A stretch of 64,000 nt of DNA from Ferrovibrio sp964218355 (GTDB lineage: Bacteria > Pseudomonadota > Alphaproteobacteria > Ferrovibrionales > Ferrovibrionaceae): positions 1-64,000 of the forward strand of contig NZ_CAXPMC010000024.1 in assembly GCF_964218355.1 (NCBI RefSeq), written 5' to 3'. A program made the position numbers and the translations under genes. Of the stretch, positions 26,458 to 34,327 are shown piece after piece (position 1 is the stretch's first letter; the number at the start of each line of letters is the position of its first letter). The notes under the pieces are model-generated. The model made no database searches and was not told where the DNA came from. It was given only the letters and a program-made list of their open reading frames with translations.

Positions 26458-27864
26458 GTGACGGCAGAGCGGGATTCCGCGCCGGAACCGGGTTCGCGCC
26501 TGCGCGGCTGGCTGGCGGCGCTGGCGGTCTACCGCGACCGCCGGGTCATCGCCATTGCCATCCTCGGCTTTGCCTCCGGTCTGCCGCTGGCCCTGACCGG
26601 CCAGACCCTGCAGGCGTGGCTGACCGAGTCGGATATCCCGCTGGGCGAGATCGGCCTGTTCGCCCTGGTCGGCGTGCCCTACACCCTGAAATACCTGTGG
26701 GCGCCGCTGGTCGACCGCCTGCCGCTGCCGGTGCTGACGCGGCTGCTCGGGCGGCGGCGCGGCTGGCTGGTCTTTGCACAGGTCCTGCTGATGGCGGCCA
26801 TCGTCGCGCTCTCGGCCAGCAACCCGCGCGACGCCCTGCTGGCAACGGCGCTCTGCGCCATCGCCGTCGCTTTCGCCTCGGCCACCCAGGATATCGTGAT
26901 CGACGCCTGGCGTGTCGAGATCCTCGAGGAACGCCAGCTTGCCGCCGGCGCCGCCGCCATCGTGTTCGGCTATCGCGTCGGCATGCTGGTCTCGTCGGCG
27001 GGCGCATTGTATCTCGCCACCCTGTTTGCCTGGCCGCTGGTCTATGCCGCCATGGCCGGCATCCTCGTGGTCGGCAGCATCACCGTCCTGCTGGCCGGCG
27101 AGCCGGAAGCGCGGCCGCGCGGGGATGCCGAGCGCCGGCTGGCCGAGGCGCAGGACTGGCTGGCGGCCCGGCCGCATCTGTCGGGCGGCGCCGCACGACT
27201 GCTTGCCTGGCTCTATGCCAGCGTCGCCGGGCCCTTCCTGCAGTTCATGTCACGCAGGGGCTGGATCGGCATCCTGCTCTTCGTGCTGCTGTTCAAGCTG
27301 GGCGACAGCCTCGCCGGCGTGCTCGCCACCAGCTTCTACCTGCAGACCGGCTTCACCAAGGCCGAGATTGCCGAGGTCAGCAAGCTCTACGGCTTCGTTG
27401 CCACCATGGCCGGGCTGTTCATCGGCGGCTGGCTGATGCAGGCGGTCGGGCTGTATCGCGCGCTGTGGGTCTGCGGCATCCTGCAGATGGGCTCGAACCT
27501 GATGTTCGCCGTGCTGGCGCTGCATGGCCATGACATCTGGCTGCTGGCGCTGACCGTCGGCTTTGAGAATCTGGCCGGCGGCATGGGCACGGCGGCGCTG
27601 GTCGCCTATCTCTCGGCGCTGTGCGACATCGCCTACACGGCCACGCAGTATGCACTGCTGTCCTCGCTGACCGCGGTGGCGCGGACGGTGCTGTCTTCCT
27701 ATGCGGGCTATCTGGCAGCCGGGCTCGGCTGGCCGCTCTTCTTCGTTGCCACCACCGTGGCGGCATTGCCGGGGCTTGCGCTGCTGGCCTGGCTGACGCG
27801 GCGCGGCGCACCGACCCGCATCGTCGAGCGCCGCAGCGACGGACCGCTGCTGGCCGAGGACTGA
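26458..27864 (+). CDS. ampG: AmpG-like MFS permease
   Basis: A 468-residue permease with 12-14 hydrophobic segments. AILGFASGLPLALTGQTLQA, WLTESDIPLGEIGLFALVG and PYTLKYLWAPLVDR are hallmark stretches of AmpG, which imports anhydromuropeptides for cell wall recycling and beta-lactamase induction. The GTG start is 3 bp after prpE, so the two are co-transcribed although functionally unrelated. No ampD or beta-lactamase gene is nearby. Confidence 0.88.
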   Translation: MTAERDSAPEPGSRLRGWLAALAVYRDRRVIAIAILGFASGLPLALTGQTLQAWLTESDIPLGEIGLFALVGVPYTLKYLWAPLVDRLPLPVLTRLLGRRRGWLVFAQVLLMAAIVALSASNPRDALLATALCAIAVAFASATQDIVIDAWRVEILEERQLAAGAAAIVFGYRVGMLVSSAGALYLATLFAWPLVYAAMAGILVVGSITVLLAGEPEARPRGDAERRLAEAQDWLAARPHLSGGAARLLAWLYASVAGPFLQFMSRRGWIGILLFVLLFKLGDSLAGVLATSFYLQTGFTKAEIAEVSKLYGFVATMAGLFIGGWLMQAVGLYRALWVCGILQMGSNLMFAVLALHGHDIWLLALTVGFENLAGGMGTAALVAYLSALCDIAYTATQYALLSSLTAVARTVLSSYAGYLAAGLGWPLFFVATTVAALPGLALLAWLTRRGAPTRIVERRSDGPLLAED

Positions 27865-27974
27865 GCCGCGGCGACGCGGTGATGTCTGCTCTGTTTCATC
27901 CGACCCCCAATATCTAGCTGCGACATTTGCGAATCGGCCCCAGATATTTTATTAGGGACGCGTTTTCGCAGATG

Positions 27975-28012
27975 TGTCATATATTTGACATGTTCGAGTC
28001 ACAGTGTATGGC
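27975..28012 (+). promoter_or_regulatory. promoter with TGTCA palindrome before acyltransferase gene
   Basis: TGTCATAT-ATTTGACA (27975-27990) is an inverted repeat matching at 7 of 8 arm positions. Its right half contains a TTGACA -35 box (27985-27990), followed at 16 bp by TATGGC (28007-28012). A repressor bound to the palindrome would block the -35 box. The surrounding 166-bp gap is AT-rich and otherwise empty. Confidence 0.5.
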
Positions 28013-28030
28013 CATAGTCGGAGCATGAAC

Positions 28031-28891
28031 ATGCAGCTGCCACTCTCCGTGCCACAGGCCGTACAGGCGTCCCGTCAACCGCGGAGCGGCTGGCAGTGCG
28101 TTTCCGCCGATGGCCGCTTCGAGGTCCGCCTCACCCGCAGCCCCGAGGACATCGCCGCCGCCCAGCGGCTGCGCTTCCGCGTCTTCTACGAGGAGATGGC
28201 GGCCGAGCCCTCGGCCGAGATGGCACGGCTGGGCCTCGACTTCGACGATTTCGACAGCCAGTGCGACCATCTGATGGTGTTCGACCGCAATCGCCCGGCC
28301 GGCGAGCAGGTGGTCGGCACCTACCGGCTGCTGCGCCGCGAGGTGGCCGAGCAGCATGGCGGCTTCTATTCCTCCGCCGAATACGACCTGCAGCCGATGC
28401 TGGACTATGTCGGCCCGATGGGCGGGCTGCTGGAACTGGGCCGCTCCTGCGTGCACCGGGATTACCGCACCAATGCCACCATCCAGCTGCTGTGGCGCGG
28501 CATCTCGACCTATATCTCGGATCACGGCATCAGCTTCATGTTCGGCTGCGCGTCGTTTTCCGGCACCGATCCGCAGGCCCATGCGCTGGCGCTCAGCTAC
28601 CTGCATGCCCATCACCTGCCGCCGCCGGAATGGCGCGTGCGGGCCGTGCCTGGCCGCTACGAGCCGATGAACCTGCTGCCGCCGGACCAGATCAGCCCGC
28701 GCGCCGCGCTGCATGCCCTGCCGCCGCTGGTGAAGGCCTATCTGCGGCTTGGCGCCTATATCGGCGATGGCGCCGTGGTCGACCGCCAGTTCGGCACCAC
28801 TGATGTCTTCATCCTGCTGCCGGTCGAACGCATCGCGCCGAAATACCACAACCGCTTCAATTCCGACGAGGGGCTGGTCCACCACGCCTGA
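28031..28891 (+). CDS. OlsB-like GNAT acyltransferase
   Basis: A 286-residue member of the acyl-ACP-dependent GNAT group that includes OlsB, the ornithine N-acyltransferase of ornithine lipid synthesis. FEVRLTRSPEDIAAAQRLRF then RVFYEEM is the standard opening. Next come DFDDFDSQCDHLMVFD, VGTYRLLRREVAEQHGGFYS and the LELGRSCVHRDYRTNATIQL cofactor-binding segment. CGGAG at 28019-28023 is 7 bp before ATG 28031, which is preferred over ATG 28025. The OlsA partner is not adjacent. Other amino acid acceptors, giving glutamine or lysine lipids, are possible. Confidence 0.83.
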   Translation: MQLPLSVPQAVQASRQPRSGWQCVSADGRFEVRLTRSPEDIAAAQRLRFRVFYEEMAAEPSAEMARLGLDFDDFDSQCDHLMVFDRNRPAGEQVVGTYRLLRREVAEQHGGFYSSAEYDLQPMLDYVGPMGGLLELGRSCVHRDYRTNATIQLLWRGISTYISDHGISFMFGCASFSGTDPQAHALALSYLHAHHLPPPEWRVRAVPGRYEPMNLLPPDQISPRAALHALPPLVKAYLRLGAYIGDGAVVDRQFGTTDVFILLPVERIAPKYHNRFNSDEGLVHHA

Positions 28892-28914
28892 GGCACCGGT
28901 GGCCTGACGTCTTC

Positions 28915-28944
28915 AGCGGCGCCCTCCGGGCGCCGCTTTCGTTT
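28915..28944 (+). terminator. Rho-independent terminator
   Basis: AGCGGCGCCC (28915-28924) pairs perfectly with GGGCGCCGCT (28928-28937) around a 3-nt loop. It is followed by TTCGTTT, 24 bp after the acyltransferase stop. Confidence 0.85.
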
Positions 28945-29003
28945 GTGGCGCCGCTTGCGTAACATCCGGTCCCAAGAAATGCGAGGAAACGGCGGGACCG
29001 GAC

Positions 29004-30539
29004 ATGAATCTGGCGAATCTGCTGCATCGTGCGGCGAAGGTGTGGGGCGAGCGGCCGGCGCTGTCGGTCGGCCGTGCGGTGCGGCTGACCTATGCCGAAA
29101 TGGGCAGCCGGGTGCCGCGGCTGGCGGGCGGCCTGATGGCGGCGGGCGGCCTGCAGCGCGGCGACCGCGTCGCCCTGCTGCTGAAGAACGGCCCGGAATA
29201 CTGGGAACTGATGTTCGCCCTGTGGCATGCCGGGCTGGCCGCGGTGCCGGTCAATGCCAAGCTGCATGCCCGCGAGGTGGCCTGGATCACCGAGAATGCC
29301 GGCGCGAAGCTGGTGATCGCCTCGGCTTCGCTGGCTGCTGATCTCGCGCCGCTGCTGGCGGAACAGAAAGATGCGCCGCGGCTGGTCGAAGCCGAGAGCG
29401 CCGATTTCGCCCGGCTGTACGATGCCGCGCCGCTGCCGCTGGCCGACGATATCGACGCCGATGCGCTGGCCTGGCTGTTCTATACATCCGGCACCACCGG
29501 CCGGCCCAAGGGGGCCATGCTGACCCATCGCAATCTCTGGGTCGCCACCATGAACTACTTCGCCGATGTCGACCGTGTCGGGCCGCAGGACTGCATCATC
29601 CACTGCGCGCCGATCAGCCATGGCTCCGGTCTCTATGGCCTGCCCCATGTGGCGCGCGGCGCCAACCAGGTGATCCCGGACTCGGGCGGTTTCGATCCGG
29701 CCGAGACGCTGGAGCTGATCGCGCACTGGCCGGGCTGCAGCTTCTTTTTCGCACCCACCATGGTGCACCGGCTGGTACATGCACCGCAGATTGCCACGGC
29801 AGACACCTCGAACCTGAAGACCATCGTCTATGGCGGCGGTCCGATGTATGTGGCCGATCTGCAGCATGCCCTGCACGTGCTGGGGCCAAAGCTGGCGCAG
29901 ATCTATGGCCAGGGCGAGGCGCCGATGACCATCACCGGCATGGACAAGCAGATGCATGTCGATGACGGTCATCCGCGTTATCTGGCGCGGCTCGGCTCGG
30001 CCGGGGTGGCGCGCACCGATGTCGAAGTGCGCGTGGTGGATGCCGACGACAATCCGCTGCCGGCGGGCGAGATCGGCGAGATCGTCTGCCGCGGTCCGAT
30101 CGTGATGGCCGGTTACTGGCGCAATCCGGAAGCGACGGCTCAGGCCCTGCGCGGCGGCTGGCTGCATACCGGCGATGTCGGCAGCTTCGACGAGGATGGC
30201 TGGCTGACCCTGAAGGACCGCAGCAAGGACATGATCATCTCGGGCGGCAGCAACATCTATCCGCGCGAGATCGAGGAGGTGCTGCTGCAGCATCCGGATG
30301 TGGCCGAGGTCTCGGTGGTGGGGCGGCCGCATGCCGACTGGGGCGAGGAGGTGATCGCCTTCGTGGTCGGCCGCGCCGGCGTCGGCCTGAATGCAGCGGC
30401 GCTGGACGCGCTGTGCCTCGATCATATCGCCCGCTTCAAGCGGCCCAAGCAGTACCGCTTCGTCGATGCGCTGCCGAAAAACAATTACGGCAAGGTGCTG
30501 AAGACCGAACTGCGTGCGCTGCTGCAGGCCGAGGGCTGA
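29004..30539 (+). CDS. acyl-CoA synthetase (AMP-binding)
   Basis: A 511-residue long-chain or aryl acyl-CoA ligase. WLFYTSGTTGRPKGAML (P-loop), YGQGEAPMTITG (A5), GWLHTGDVGSFDEDGWL (A7), DRSKDMIISGGSNIYP (A8) and KNNYGKVLKTEL with the catalytic lysine are intact. It should activate a carboxylic acid to its CoA thioester in the cytoplasm; chain length cannot be told. The start begins MNLANLLHRAAKVWGERPAL, the family N-terminus. It is convergent with the HD-domain gene 15 bp downstream. Confidence 0.88.
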   Translation: MNLANLLHRAAKVWGERPALSVGRAVRLTYAEMGSRVPRLAGGLMAAGGLQRGDRVALLLKNGPEYWELMFALWHAGLAAVPVNAKLHAREVAWITENAGAKLVIASASLAADLAPLLAEQKDAPRLVEAESADFARLYDAAPLPLADDIDADALAWLFYTSGTTGRPKGAMLTHRNLWVATMNYFADVDRVGPQDCIIHCAPISHGSGLYGLPHVARGANQVIPDSGGFDPAETLELIAHWPGCSFFFAPTMVHRLVHAPQIATADTSNLKTIVYGGGPMYVADLQHALHVLGPKLAQIYGQGEAPMTITGMDKQMHVDDGHPRYLARLGSAGVARTDVEVRVVDADDNPLPAGEIGEIVCRGPIVMAGYWRNPEATAQALRGGWLHTGDVGSFDEDGWLTLKDRSKDMIISGGSNIYPREIEEVLLQHPDVAEVSVVGRPHADWGEEVIAFVVGRAGVGLNAAALDALCLDHIARFKRPKQYRFVDALPKNNYGKVLKTELRALLQAEG

Positions 30540-30554
30540 AGCTTCGGCGGCTTG

Positions 30555-31151
30555 TCAGGCCTGCTCCATGGCCTTGAGGTAGATCGAGCGCTTCGGCTGC
30601 GCCATCAGGCGGCGCAGCATCGGCTCGAAGGCATCCAGCGGCATGGCCTCGGCGTCGGGATCGAAGGCGCACTGGTCGAACTTCTCGCAGAACTCGGCCG
30701 TGTGGGCGAAATGCGGATGCCCGCGGAACTGCTCGCGCAGATCGCGGTCGAGCCCGACGAAATGGAAAAAGTAATAGCCCTGGAAGATGCCGTGGTGTTC
30801 CAGCATCCAGTGGTTCTTTTCAGACACGAAGGGCTTGAGGATGGCGGCGCCGATATCGGCGTGGTTCATCGAACCGAGAGTATCGCCGATGTCATGCAGC
30901 AGGGCGCAGAGCACGTATTCCTCGTCCATGCCAGCCCGGTGTGCAAACGTCGCGGTCTGCAGCGAATGGGTCAGCCGGTCGACCTGGTAGCCACCGAAAT
31001 CGCCGTCCAGCAGCCGCAGGTGGGCGATGACGCGGTCGGGCAGGGTGGCATTGAAGGCTTTCGCCGAGGTGGCGATGATCGCCCAGTCTTCGCGGGTGCC
31101 ATCGGTCATCGCGCGGAACTGCGCGCGCGGTTCGGCGGTGTCGTGCGTCAT
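30555..31151 (-). CDS. HD-domain protein (possible mixed-valent di-iron oxygenase relative)
   Basis: A 198-residue protein with HD-superfamily ligands: H62 (RLTHSLQTA), H86-D87 (ALLHDIGD), H97 (SMNHADIG) and the H119/H120 pair in MLEHHGIFQ. The later segment CEKFDQCAFDPDAEAMPLDA recalls HD proteins related to PhnZ and inositol oxygenase, di-iron enzymes that oxidise C-H bonds, rather than plain phosphohydrolases. GGGAGGAAAGC before ATG 31151 is an excellent ribosome site. It is isolated on its strand. The exact reaction is unknown. Confidence 0.75.
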   Translation of the reverse strand: MTHDTAEPRAQFRAMTDGTREDWAIIATSAKAFNATLPDRVIAHLRLLDGDFGGYQVDRLTHSLQTATFAHRAGMDEEYVLCALLHDIGDTLGSMNHADIGAAILKPFVSEKNHWMLEHHGIFQGYYFFHFVGLDRDLREQFRGHPHFAHTAEFCEKFDQCAFDPDAEAMPLDAFEPMLRRLMAQPKRSIYLKAMEQA

Positions 31152-31260
31152 GCTTTCCTCCCGGCTTTTCTGTCCTGCTCTGTCGCCGCCATCATAGGAC
31201 AGGATGCGGCGGGCGTCTGTCGCTTTCGCCATGCAGCCGTGCGGGTTTCCGCAGCGTCAG

Positions 31261-32298
31261 TCAGATGCCGGGTGCACCCCTGGTGGTCGAGTATTCGAAA
31301 TGCAGGGCCTGGCCGTCGCGCAGCAGCGGGAAGATGGCATGGGCCGCCGCCGCCGCCTCGGCGAAGCCGGTGAGGATCAGTTTCAGCTTGCCGGGATAGG
31401 CGGCGACATCGCCGATGGCAAAGATGCCGGGCGCTGTGGTCTGGCAGGTGGCGGGCGACACGGGCAGGTGATGGCGTTCCAGCTCGATGCCCCAGCCGGC
31501 AATCGGCCCCAGATCGCTTTTCAGTCCGAAGAAAGCCAGCAGTGCGTCGGCGGGCAGGCAGCGGCCGGCGCCGTCCAGCGACGTGACCTGCACGGCCTGC
31601 AACGCCGCGCCGTCGCCCTCCAGGGCCGCCAGCTGGAACGGCACCACGATTTCGATGCCATTGCCATTGAGCGCGCGCAGCTTCGCGACATTGTCGGGCG
31701 CGGCACGGAACTGGTCGCGGCGATGCACGAAAAAGATCTGCCGGGCGATGCCGTGCAGGGCCAGGGCCCAGTCCACCGCACTGTCGCCGCCGCCGGCAAT
31801 CACGACGGACCTGTCGCGATAGGCCTCGGCGCGGCGGACCAGATACTGCACGCCGCCGCCTTCCGGCTGTCCCTCATAGGCGTCGATGCCGGCAAGCGGC
31901 GGCCGGTTCGGCCCGAAGGCACCGGCACCGGCGGCGATGATCACGGCGCCGGCCTCGATCACGGTGCCTTTCGAGGTGGTCAGGCGGAAACGGCGGCCGT
32001 CTTTTGCCGCAGCCGGCTCCAGCCGCTCCAGCGTCTCGACCCGCTGGCCCAGATGGTAGACCGGCCGCAGCGGTGCCGCCTGTTCCTCCAGCCGTGCCAC
32101 CAGGTCGCCGCCGGAAATCCGCGGATAGCCCGGGATGTCGTAGATCGGCTTTTCCGGATACAGCGCGCTGCACTGGCCGCCGATGGCGTCCAGCGTGTCG
32201 ATCACATGGGCGCGGAAACCCAGCATGCCGCATTCGAACACGGCGAACAGCCCGACGGGGCCGGCGCCTATGATGGCTACATCGGTGGAATGGATCAT
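31261..32298 (-). CDS. ferredoxin-NADP reductase, thioredoxin-reductase-like
   Basis: A 345-residue flavoprotein of the bacterial TrxR-like ferredoxin/flavodoxin reductase type. It has the FAD motif IIGAGPVGLFA at residue 10, the segment IGGQCSALYPEKPIYDIPG, and an NADP motif IAGGGDSAVDWAL. FAIGDVAAYPGKLKLILTG at the end holds the FAD-binding aspartate. There is no CxxC active site, which separates it from thioredoxin reductase. It probably balances electrons between NADPH and ferredoxin. It lies 99 bp after the FNR-type regulator gene on the same strand. Confidence 0.9.
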   Translation of the reverse strand: MIHSTDVAIIGAGPVGLFAVFECGMLGFRAHVIDTLDAIGGQCSALYPEKPIYDIPGYPRISGGDLVARLEEQAAPLRPVYHLGQRVETLERLEPAAAKDGRRFRLTTSKGTVIEAGAVIIAAGAGAFGPNRPPLAGIDAYEGQPEGGGVQYLVRRAEAYRDRSVVIAGGGDSAVDWALALHGIARQIFFVHRRDQFRAAPDNVAKLRALNGNGIEIVVPFQLAALEGDGAALQAVQVTSLDGAGRCLPADALLAFFGLKSDLGPIAGWGIELERHHLPVSPATCQTTAPGIFAIGDVAAYPGKLKLILTGFAEAAAAAHAIFPLLRDGQALHFEYSTTRGAPGI

Positions 32299-32397
32299 CG
32301 GCTTGCGGAATCGGTTCGGCTCTGGCGGGGCAGAGCTGTTTTAGCCGGTCCGGGCGGCGGGCGCCACCCGGGACATCCTGCCGGCGATCGCCGCCGC

Positions 32398-33156
32398 CTA
32401 GTCGCAGCCGGCCAGCTCCGCCAGCCTGTCGAGGTCGTTCAGGGTCACGCGGTCGGCGCCATCCAGCCGGATCACGCCGAGCTGGCGCAGCCGGCTGAAG
32501 CCGCGGCTGACCGTTTCCAGGGTCAGGCCGAGATGGTCGGCGATCTCGCCGCGGGTCATCGCCAGGGTCAGCGGCGAGGCGGCGGCCCCGCGCGCCACGC
32601 TGCGGCGGGCTGCCTGCAGCAGGAACGAGGCCACGCGCTCCACCGCCGTCTTGCGGCCGAGCATCAGCTGCTGCTCGCGGGCGGCGGCGATGCGCCGGCT
32701 GGCGAAATTCAGCACCCGGCGGCCCAATGCCGGGGTTTCTTCCATCAGGCCGGCAAAGGCACGGCGCGGAAACCGGCAGGCATGCACCTCGGTCAGGGTC
32801 TCGGCGGTCAGGCTGTGACTGGCCGTGTCGCTGTCGAGGCCGAGGCCGATGAAGTCGCCGGGGCCCAGGAATTCGGTGATCTGGCGACGACCATCGGGCA
32901 GCGACATCGACAGGCTGACCTGTCCGGAGGTGACGGTATAGACGTAATCCGCGGCATCGCCTTCCTGGAACAGCAGGCGGTGCGGTTCCAGCACGGCGGT
33001 CTGGTTGATCGCCTTCAGCCGGCCCTGGGTTTCACCATCAAGACCGGCGCAGAGGCTGAGCTGCCTGACGGTGCAGGTCGTGCAGGGATCGCTGACGGCG
33101 CCGCGCACCGGCGCGGGCGCAGGGCGGCTGGCGGTCTCGAAGGCAATGACGGTCAT
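32398..33156 (-). CDS. FNR-type oxygen-sensing regulator (Crp/Fnr family)
   Basis: A 252-residue Crp/Fnr protein. The N-terminal cysteines C25, C28 and C36 (CTTC then C, spacing C-x2-C-x7-C), with C127 in EVHACRF, are arranged like the ligands of the oxygen-labile 4Fe-4S cluster in FNR/FnrL. The cyclic-nucleotide-like beta barrel spans about 40-140. The HTH (TRGEIADHLGLTLETVSRGF) carries E214-x2-S217-R218, the FNR recognition signature for TTGAT-N4-ATCAA sites. ATG 33156 follows GGAG. It should switch anaerobic or microaerobic genes, possibly the adjacent ferredoxin reductase. Confidence 0.9.
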   Translation of the reverse strand: MTVIAFETASRPAPAPVRGAVSDPCTTCTVRQLSLCAGLDGETQGRLKAINQTAVLEPHRLLFQEGDAADYVYTVTSGQVSLSMSLPDGRRQITEFLGPGDFIGLGLDSDTASHSLTAETLTEVHACRFPRRAFAGLMEETPALGRRVLNFASRRIAAAREQQLMLGRKTAVERVASFLLQAARRSVARGAAASPLTLAMTRGEIADHLGLTLETVSRGFSRLRQLGVIRLDGADRVTLNDLDRLAELAGCD

Positions 33157-33263
33157 GGCAGGCACTCCGGTCCGTGAGCGGAACGGAGGCAAGCCTAGCG
33201 CAATGCCGGCGATGGCGGCGCAGCATGGTCGTCGCAGCGACAACCTGCCGCAGTTTTCCGTGG

Positions 33264-33296
33264 GATATCGGGTCGACAGGATATCGACCCGATATC
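33264..33296. repeat. 13-bp perfect inverted repeat between operons
   Basis: GATATCGGGTCGA (33264-33276) and its exact complement TCGACCCGATATC (33284-33296) flank a 7-nt loop. It lies 18 bp past the stop of the quinone/enoyl reductase gene and 107 bp upstream of the FNR-type regulator start. No T run follows on either strand, so it is not a textbook terminator. It could still end transcription or bind a regulator. Confidence 0.85.
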
Positions 33297-33314
33297 GTCA
33301 TGGCCTGGCGGCTG

Positions 33315-34304
33315 TCACGGTGTGAACAGGATTTTCCCGCTGCGGCCCTCGCGCGCGGCATGGGCCAGGGCAGCCTTGTACTGTGCCAGCGGATAGGTGG
33401 CCTCGACCGGTACATGGATGGTGCCGTCGACCACCATGGCGGTCAGCTCGGCATAGGTTTTCTGGATGTCCTGCGGAGTGGCCGAGGCGAACCAGCGCAC
33501 CAGCCAGAAGCCGCGCAATGCAATGTTGCGGAACACGGTGTCGGCGGCATCCACCATGCAGGGCTGGCCCGACAGCAGGCCGTAATTCACCACCGTGCCG
33601 CCCTCGGCCAGCGTGCCGGCGATGCGGCGTGTGCCTTCGCCGCCGATGCAGTCGATGCCGAGCTTCGGCAGCGCGTCCTTTCCGGTGATGGCGCGCACGC
33701 GCGCGGCGAGGTCGGGGCCGTCGACCAGCACCTCGTCGGCACCCTCGGCCTTCAGGGCATCGGCCAGTTCGGCCCGGCGCACCACATTCAGGCTGCGGAA
33801 CCCGAGTTTCTTCGCCAGCTTGATCAGGTTGTGGCCGACCCCGGAATTGGCGGCATTCTGGATCACCCAGTCTCCGGCTTTGAGGTCGACGAAAGTTTTC
33901 AGCATCACCAGCGCCGTGGCCGGATTGACCGTCAGCATGGCCAGCTGCTGCGGGTCGGCCGGCGGCAGCGGGAACAGCCGGGCTGCCTTGGCCAGCGTCG
34001 CGCTGCGCCAGTTGCCGCGGGCGGCAAACAGCATCAGCACGCGGTCGCCGGGCCTGAGATGCGTCACGCCCTCGCCGCATTCGCGCACGATGCCGACCCC
34101 TTCGCCGCCGCCGATCGAGGGCAGTGGCGGCCGTTCGGTGCCGTAGCGGCCTTCCAGCTGCAGCAGGTCGGCGGGGTTGATCGCGGCTGCCTCCATGTCG
34201 ATCACGACTTCACCGGGGCCGGGCTTCCCGGGTTCCGGCAGGTCGACGAGCTCGGCCACGTCATGGGGCACGCCGAAGGAAGAGAACTGGATGGCTTTGG
34301 TCAT
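33315..34304 (-). CDS. MDR-type enoyl-thioester/quinone reductase
   Basis: A 329-residue medium-chain reductase without structural zinc cysteines. The NADPH-binding segment QNAANSGVGHNLIKLAKK and the LTVNPATALVML stretch are those of the 2-enoyl thioester reductases (mitochondrial MECR/Etr1 type), which reduce trans-2-enoyl-ACP or -CoA. It sits at the end of a TetR-headed operon with an acyl-CoA synthetase and a nitronate-monooxygenase-like protein, which supports a thioester substrate. A quinone reductase role is the alternative. Confidence 0.85.
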   Translation of the reverse strand: MTKAIQFSSFGVPHDVAELVDLPEPGKPGPGEVVIDMEAAAINPADLLQLEGRYGTERPPLPSIGGGEGVGIVRECGEGVTHLRPGDRVLMLFAARGNWRSATLAKAARLFPLPPADPQQLAMLTVNPATALVMLKTFVDLKAGDWVIQNAANSGVGHNLIKLAKKLGFRSLNVVRRAELADALKAEGADEVLVDGPDLAARVRAITGKDALPKLGIDCIGGEGTRRIAGTLAEGGTVVNYGLLSGQPCMVDAADTVFRNIALRGFWLVRWFASATPQDIQKTYAELTAMVVDGTIHVPVEATYPLAQYKAALAHAAREGRSGKILFTP

Positions 34305-34327
34305 GGGACGGATCCTGTCGCTGTCAT

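Noticed and set aside
25396..27177. 593-codon minus-strand frame
   Set aside because: Antisense to prpE and the AmpG-like gene; no protein-like features.
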